Shown here one piece after another: positions 60,242 to 64,000 of a DNA stretch of 64,000 bases. The notes under the pieces are model-generated. The model did not search any database. It was not told the origin of the DNA and worked only from the letters and a program-made list of their open reading frames with translations. Position 1 is the stretch's first letter. Each line of letters begins with the position of its first letter. Made by a program: the position numbers and the translations under genes. Origin of the DNA: Leucocoprinus leucothites (lineage: Eukaryota; Basidiomycota; Agaricomycetes; Agaricales; Agaricaceae). The stretch lies in contig JAACJO010000027.1 in assembly GCA_013368445.1 (NCBI GenBank), forward strand, positions 1 through 64,000, written 5' to 3'.

Positions 60242-60521
60242 ACAGATAGTATTATGGTACTTCTCACACTGTTGATGTGAATAGTATCATGATACTATTT
60301 ACACTACTGATGTGAATGGTATCACAATACTATCTACACTACTGACGTGAATGGTACTATAGCACCATTTGCACTTTTAATACAATTAGTATCATAGTAC
60401 TATTTACACCACCAACATGGATAGTACCATGTTACTATTCACACAATCAATGCAATTAGTACCACAGAACCATTCTCACTTTTGATGTGAATAGTACTGT
60501 GGGTACAGTTTGAACCTTCCA
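60242..60521. repeat. 35-bp palindromic satellite, right array, 8 units
   Basis: Unit starts at 60242 (degenerate), 60277, 60312, 60347, 60382, 60417, 60452 and 60487, exactly 35 bp apart. Cores such as AATAGTATCATGATACTATT are near-perfect palindromes, the same as in the left array. Confidence 0.88.
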
Positions 60522-61381
60522 CATGTGAGTACTGTGAAATCATTTGTATCATTGAATGAATGGTATTGCAGTACTATTCAAGATCATACTATGGTACTAT
60601 TGAACCCTGTATTAGTACAGTACCCCCCACCCTTTCTCTTGTTTATTGAATAGTACATGGGTACCTTACTAGTGAAATAGTTTCACAAACCTATTTCCCT
60701 AAGCCATAATTGTACATCTGAACTGTTCAAGCCCATTTGTCACTCTACATAGTGTGACCTTAATACAACCAAGCATATGGTCCATTTTCACATGAGCATA
60801 TTGGTTTCAAACAGTTTCCAATGGTCTCTTAGCCTCTTCGTCTTGTTATAACTCATTATAACTTATTTGGATTTGTTTGTGTTTTGATAACATGTGATTG
60901 TTAAATACAGCTATGCTATTTGGACTTATCCTGTGATCTAGTAAGATGATCAAAGAAGAACTTCTAAAGCTTCTTTGACAGATCACATCTTATATAGTCT
61001 AATTAGAGTTAAGGAACCTGTACACTTCTCTTCTTTCATTAGAAGCTCTTAGCCCTAGTTATACTCAGATACAGACTTGTATTGTATCCAGTCATTGAGT
61101 ACAACTTGAGATGACTTTTCATAAATCCAGATTTATGAAGTATTAGGTTAATTAAACTCACTATAAGCTAGGACATCATATGTAGGAATGTCTCCTCTAT
61201 CCAAAATAAAAAAACTAGGGCTATTAGAGTCATTTTTAAGTAGAAATTATGTAAAGATTCAAGGGGTGTCACTTTGCACAGTTTCACACAAGTTGAGATG
61301 CATGTGACATTCCACTTTTGGAAAGACTCACTTCCAAATCAGATATCACTAAATAAGATGTGATATCACTCCCTTGTCACA
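60522..61381. other. No gene recognised; possible LTR remnant
   Basis: Decaying copies of the GTAC palindromes reach about 60650. On the minus strand, TGTGACAAGG begins right at the Tc1 insertion site and could be an LTR start, but no partner is in the window. Confidence 0.3.
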
Positions 61382-61383
61382 TA

Positions 61384-61593
61384 CAGTGGCTCAAAAAACT
61401 GTCCCAATGTTTTCGCATTTTGGACATATTTGCTAATGCCAGGGCAGATATATGGCCTAGCATCCTGAAAATATTCACACAGGTACCTTGACATATTGGG
61501 CGCATATATTCCCATGATCACATGACCTTGTCCATCAATGAATTAATAATGAATTATCGAAAATATCTACTCATTGGGACAGTTTTTTGACCC
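61384..61593. repeat. Left terminal inverted repeat of Tc1 copy 2
   Basis: 210 bp, paired with 62767-62976. Inner and outer binding-site-like sequences have opposite orientation, as in copy 1. Confidence 0.92.
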
Positions 61594-61609
61594 TCTGTTA
61601 TCTACCTAC

Positions 61610-62629
61610 TCAATACTTTGTATGACCTCCTCTTGCCCTGATAACTGCCTCAATCCTTCTGGGCATGCTTTCTATCAGCCTTTGGCACCTTTCTGCTGGA
61701 ATCTTATTCCACTCCTCTACTAGCCTCTCCCACAATTCAAATACTCCCTTAGGTGGTCTTTCATATGCCTTCAGCTGGTCCTTCAGGTAGGTCCAGAGGT
61801 GTTCAATGGGATTTAGGTCAGGGGATTGTGCAGGCCATGGTAGAACTTGAATGTTGTTGTCCACAAACCATTGTTGTCCCAGTTTTGAGGTGTGTTTTGG
61901 GTCATTATCCTGCTGGAATATCCTCTCCTCCTCCTCCATCTCCAACTTTTCAAAGCTTTCCACCACCCCATTGTCCAAAATCTCGCAGTATTGCACTGCA
62001 TCCATATTCCCTTGAACCTCTATCAGCTTTCCTATCCCATTCCACCCCATACACCCCCACACCATCATGTTACCACCTCCTCCATGTTTGACAGTAGGGA
62101 GAGTGGTCCTATCTGACAGTGGTTCCCCCCTCTCCTTCCAGGTATACACCTTTCCATCTGACCCAATCCTGTTGATCTTTGTTTCATCTGTCCACAACAC
62201 CCTCTTCCAGTCCTCCACTGTCCAATTCCTATGTTCATGTGCAAAGTCAAGGCGTTCCTCACGATGTCGCTTTTTGAGTAGAGGTCGTTTGATCTTGGTT
62301 ACAGAGCAAAATCCATTATCCTGAAGGGTATTTCTGACAGTTTGGGGTGTGACAGGGTCAGACAGAGTAGAGTTAATGAAAGTTGTAGCCTGGACAGCAT
62401 TGTCTAGCTTTCCAGAGGTTATTTGGTGAATTATTGCTTTTTTATCACGAGGAGAAAGCTTGGAAGGACGTCCTCCCTTGTTGTTTTCCTTGTCCCCATC
62501 AACTTCTTTCTTGATCCTCCCAACAGTAGACTTTCCTAGACCAGTTTTATGTTCAATCTGGCGCAAGGAATAGCCATCTTTGAGAAGAGAAGTGACTTGG
62601 GAGTATTGGGTAGAGGAGATAGCTTTCAT
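61610..62629 (-). CDS. Tc1-family transposase (DD34E), intact, 339 aa
   Basis: Encodes the enzyme that cuts the element at its ends and inserts it at TA; it acts in the nucleus. Residues 1-110 are the two-part helix-turn-helix DNA-binding region (SLRQIEHKTGLGKSTVGRIK at about 21-40), with a GRP motif (GGRPSKLS, 52-59). The catalytic triad is Asp148 (WTDET), Asp241 (QQDNDPKH) and Glu276 (NPIEHLW); 34 residues separate the last two, the Tc1 spacing. A glycine-rich box (HGGGGNMMVWG) lies at 182-192. Length is typical of the family. The start ATG 62629 lies 137 bp inside the right TIR; the stop is just inside the left TIR. No damage seen. Copy 1 differs by about 30 changes across the element. Confidence 0.97.
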   Translation of the reverse strand: MKAISSTQYSQVTSLLKDGYSLRQIEHKTGLGKSTVGRIKKEVDGDKENNKGGRPSKLSPRDKKAIIHQITSGKLDNAVQATTFINSTLSDPVTPQTVRNTLQDNGFCSVTKIKRPLLKKRHREERLDFAHEHRNWTVEDWKRVLWTDETKINRIGSDGKVYTWKERGEPLSDRTTLPTVKHGGGGNMMVWGCMGWNGIGKLIEVQGNMDAVQYCEILDNGVVESFEKLEMEEEERIFQQDNDPKHTSKLGQQWFVDNNIQVLPWPAQSPDLNPIEHLWTYLKDQLKAYERPPKGVFELWERLVEEWNKIPAERCQRLIESMPRRIEAVIRARGGHTKY

Positions 62630-62766
62630 GATGTAGTGGCAGGAAGAAAGACAGTTGTAGCCATCTCAACATGTCAACCAAGGTCACATGATCTTGTTTA
62701 TTACTCCCACGCCTGCCCTGATGCTCCCCTGGCATGTTACAAGGTAGATACTGGGAGGCTGACAGG

Positions 62767-62976
62767 GGGTCAAAAAACTGTCCCAATGAGTAGATATTTT
62801 TGATAATTCATTATTAATTCATTGATGGACAAGGTCATGTGATCATGGGAATATATGCGCCCAATATGTCAAGGTACCTGTGTGAATATTTTCAGGATGC
62901 TAGGCCATATATCTGCCCTGGTATTAGCAAATATGTCCAAAATGCGAAAACATTGGGACAGTTTTTTGAGCCACTG
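62767..62976. repeat. Right terminal inverted repeat of Tc1 copy 2
   Basis: Complement of 61384-61593 with a few mismatches, followed by TA 62977-62978. Confidence 0.92.
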
Positions 62977-62978
62977 TA

Positions 62979-64000
62979 GGTTTGAATAACATCTCTAAAC
63001 AGTATATCTTCATTGTATTTTCCCTTTACTTCTTTAAGGATATCAATCCCATTGAGGGATTCATTCACAATGTCTGTTAATGAGGTGGGTAAAGCTTTGG
63101 GCAAGCGATGGCAAGGAAAGGCAGTCACATCACTGATGTCATCATGATGATGTGGCTGTGTTGGCCCAGTCTTGGAGTTCAAAACTCCCTTGCTACTGTC
63201 TTCTACTATGTCCCTATTCTCAGGGACTTGTCTTTTCAAGTTAGTTTCTTCTTTTTTGTTATGTTTCATTGTCTGCTGATCGTGTTGGGCTAGAGAAGGG
63301 ATTAGGATGAAGAGTTTTTGGTTGGACTGTGTGTTTCCCAGTGATGGTTTGGTCAATTTATTGGCAGTTTTAGACGATTTATTGGTGAGTTGTAGGAGTT
63401 GTTTATCTTCCAGTTTTGTGCTATCCTGATTGGTAAGTGTTTTATTCTTGATTAACCACTGATTTGGTCTGTTCTGTGCAGGTTTTCTTGTTGCAGAGGT
63501 GCTAGTGCCAGTACTCCCACCCTCCTTTCAGCCATTTTGGGCGAAATAAACAGTCTTTTTAGAGATTAAATGAGCACTCCATCTCGGTTCAAGAGCCATT
63601 AATTCAGCCACGCCCTCCATTCTGACTTTTATGGGCCTTGTGACCAGTTGTGCAGGCATTTTATCAAAGTCACTAACATCATGGTATGTATATTTGCTTC
63701 GCATACAAATAGTTCTGGGCTGATCATTAGAATATATTTGTGATAATACATCTGATAGGATGTTTTCTGAACCAGGTACATACACCACTTCAAAGTCAAA
63801 GTTTGCAAGCTTCTCAATCCATCACACTTGTCATAGTGGTAAATTCTTATAGCTAAGTAGGCTTACAAGCATCTTATGGTTAGTGTACCATTGAAATTTT
63901 ATGCCCATTAGCATGTCATGATGATGCATCATTGTTTTGATACTGGCAAGTAGTTCAGTTTGTGTACTGGGTAGTTCCACTGAGCAGGGTTTAGTTTTGC
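62979..64000 (-). pseudogene. Ty3/gypsy pol fragment (element D), RNase H to integrase N-terminus, cut by window end
   Basis: On the minus strand, from the window end: RNase H remnants (about 63990-63790), the junction YVPGSENILSDVLSQIYSND (63780-63725), KYTYHDVSD, then a linker and an integrase-proximal segment (LKEVKGKYNEDILFRDVIQT, about 63050-62982) that stops at the Tc1 insertion. Beyond Tc1 (below 61381) the integrase does not resume, so sequence was lost. Stops and frame changes show decay. It is a different Ty3 lineage from elements A-C. Confidence 0.75.

Larger units (their letters stand above)
61384..62976. mobile_element. Tc1/mariner-family DNA transposon, copy 2 (intact)
   Basis: 1593 bp, the same length as copy 1. 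TIRs are at 61384-61593 and 62767-62976, with the TA duplication at 61382-61383 and 62977-62978. Both TIRs and a full-length transposase ORF are present, so it could be autonomous. Confidence 0.96.

Noticed and set aside
61000..61383. Integrase of element D continuing left of Tc1 copy 2
   Set aside because: Joining the flanks across TA gives VTRE then a stop and no integrase motif, so the frame does not resume.
1..64000. tRNA or rRNA genes
   Set aside because: No convincing internal box A/box B pair or conserved rRNA segment was seen. GGTTCGAA near 13062 lies inside a GTPase exon.

Overview
The window looks like a repeat-rich stretch of a basidiomycete (probably mushroom-forming, Agaricomycetes) nuclear genome. 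The evidence is 45-65 nt GT-AG introns, a KDZ-type transposase, Ty3/gypsy chromoviruses, Tc1 and pogo-like DNA transposons, and members of P-loop G-domain gene families that are expanded in mushrooms. No tRNA, rRNA, CRISPR array or bacterial-type gene was found. All identifications come from reading the sequence; no database search was run.

Layout. 1-6780: the 3' half of a decayed Ty3/gypsy chromovirus (element A), with a 1593-bp Tc1 element inserted in its integrase and an extra zinc-knuckle ORF after pol. 6781-11300: CpG-poor DNA with few features, including a relic resembling a siderophore-iron MFS transporter. 11337-19475: a CpG-rich island with two divergent G-domain GTPase genes, separated by about 4.9 kb that includes two copies of one 472-bp promoter segment. 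19476-24759: directly joined to GTPase gene 2, an array of 76 perfectly periodic 68-bp units. Each unit is a complete-looking 65-nt intron (GTGAGT to CAG or TAG) plus a 3-nt spacer. This is the most unusual object in the window.

25742-44095: an old pogo-like DNA transposon into which two complete LTR elements inserted about 30 bp apart and in opposite orientations. These are element B (26110-34107, TSD CTATC) and element C (34143-42325, TSD ATCAA). Both carry gag, a pol reached by -1 frameshifting, a 3' polypurine tract with a second copy inside pol, and an antisense cysteine-rich/coiled-coil gene between pol and the 3' LTR. 44240-47860: a CpG-rich patch and palindromic tandem arrays. 48000-51075: a decayed multi-exon KDZ transposase. 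51242-51787: a solo LTR of the element B family. 51.9-60.1 kb: multi-exon genes or relics I cannot name. A 35-bp palindromic satellite occurs at 47.68-47.86 kb and again at 60.24-60.52 kb and may mark the ends of a large KDZ-linked element. 61384-62976: a second, intact 1593-bp Tc1 copy. 62979-64000: part of another Ty3 pol on the minus strand.

Common theme. The retroelements are inactivated mostly by CGA-to-TGA changes (C-to-T at CpG) with few indels. This fits cytosine-methylation or RIP-like silencing of repeats. The GTPase island and one Tc1 copy largely escaped it.
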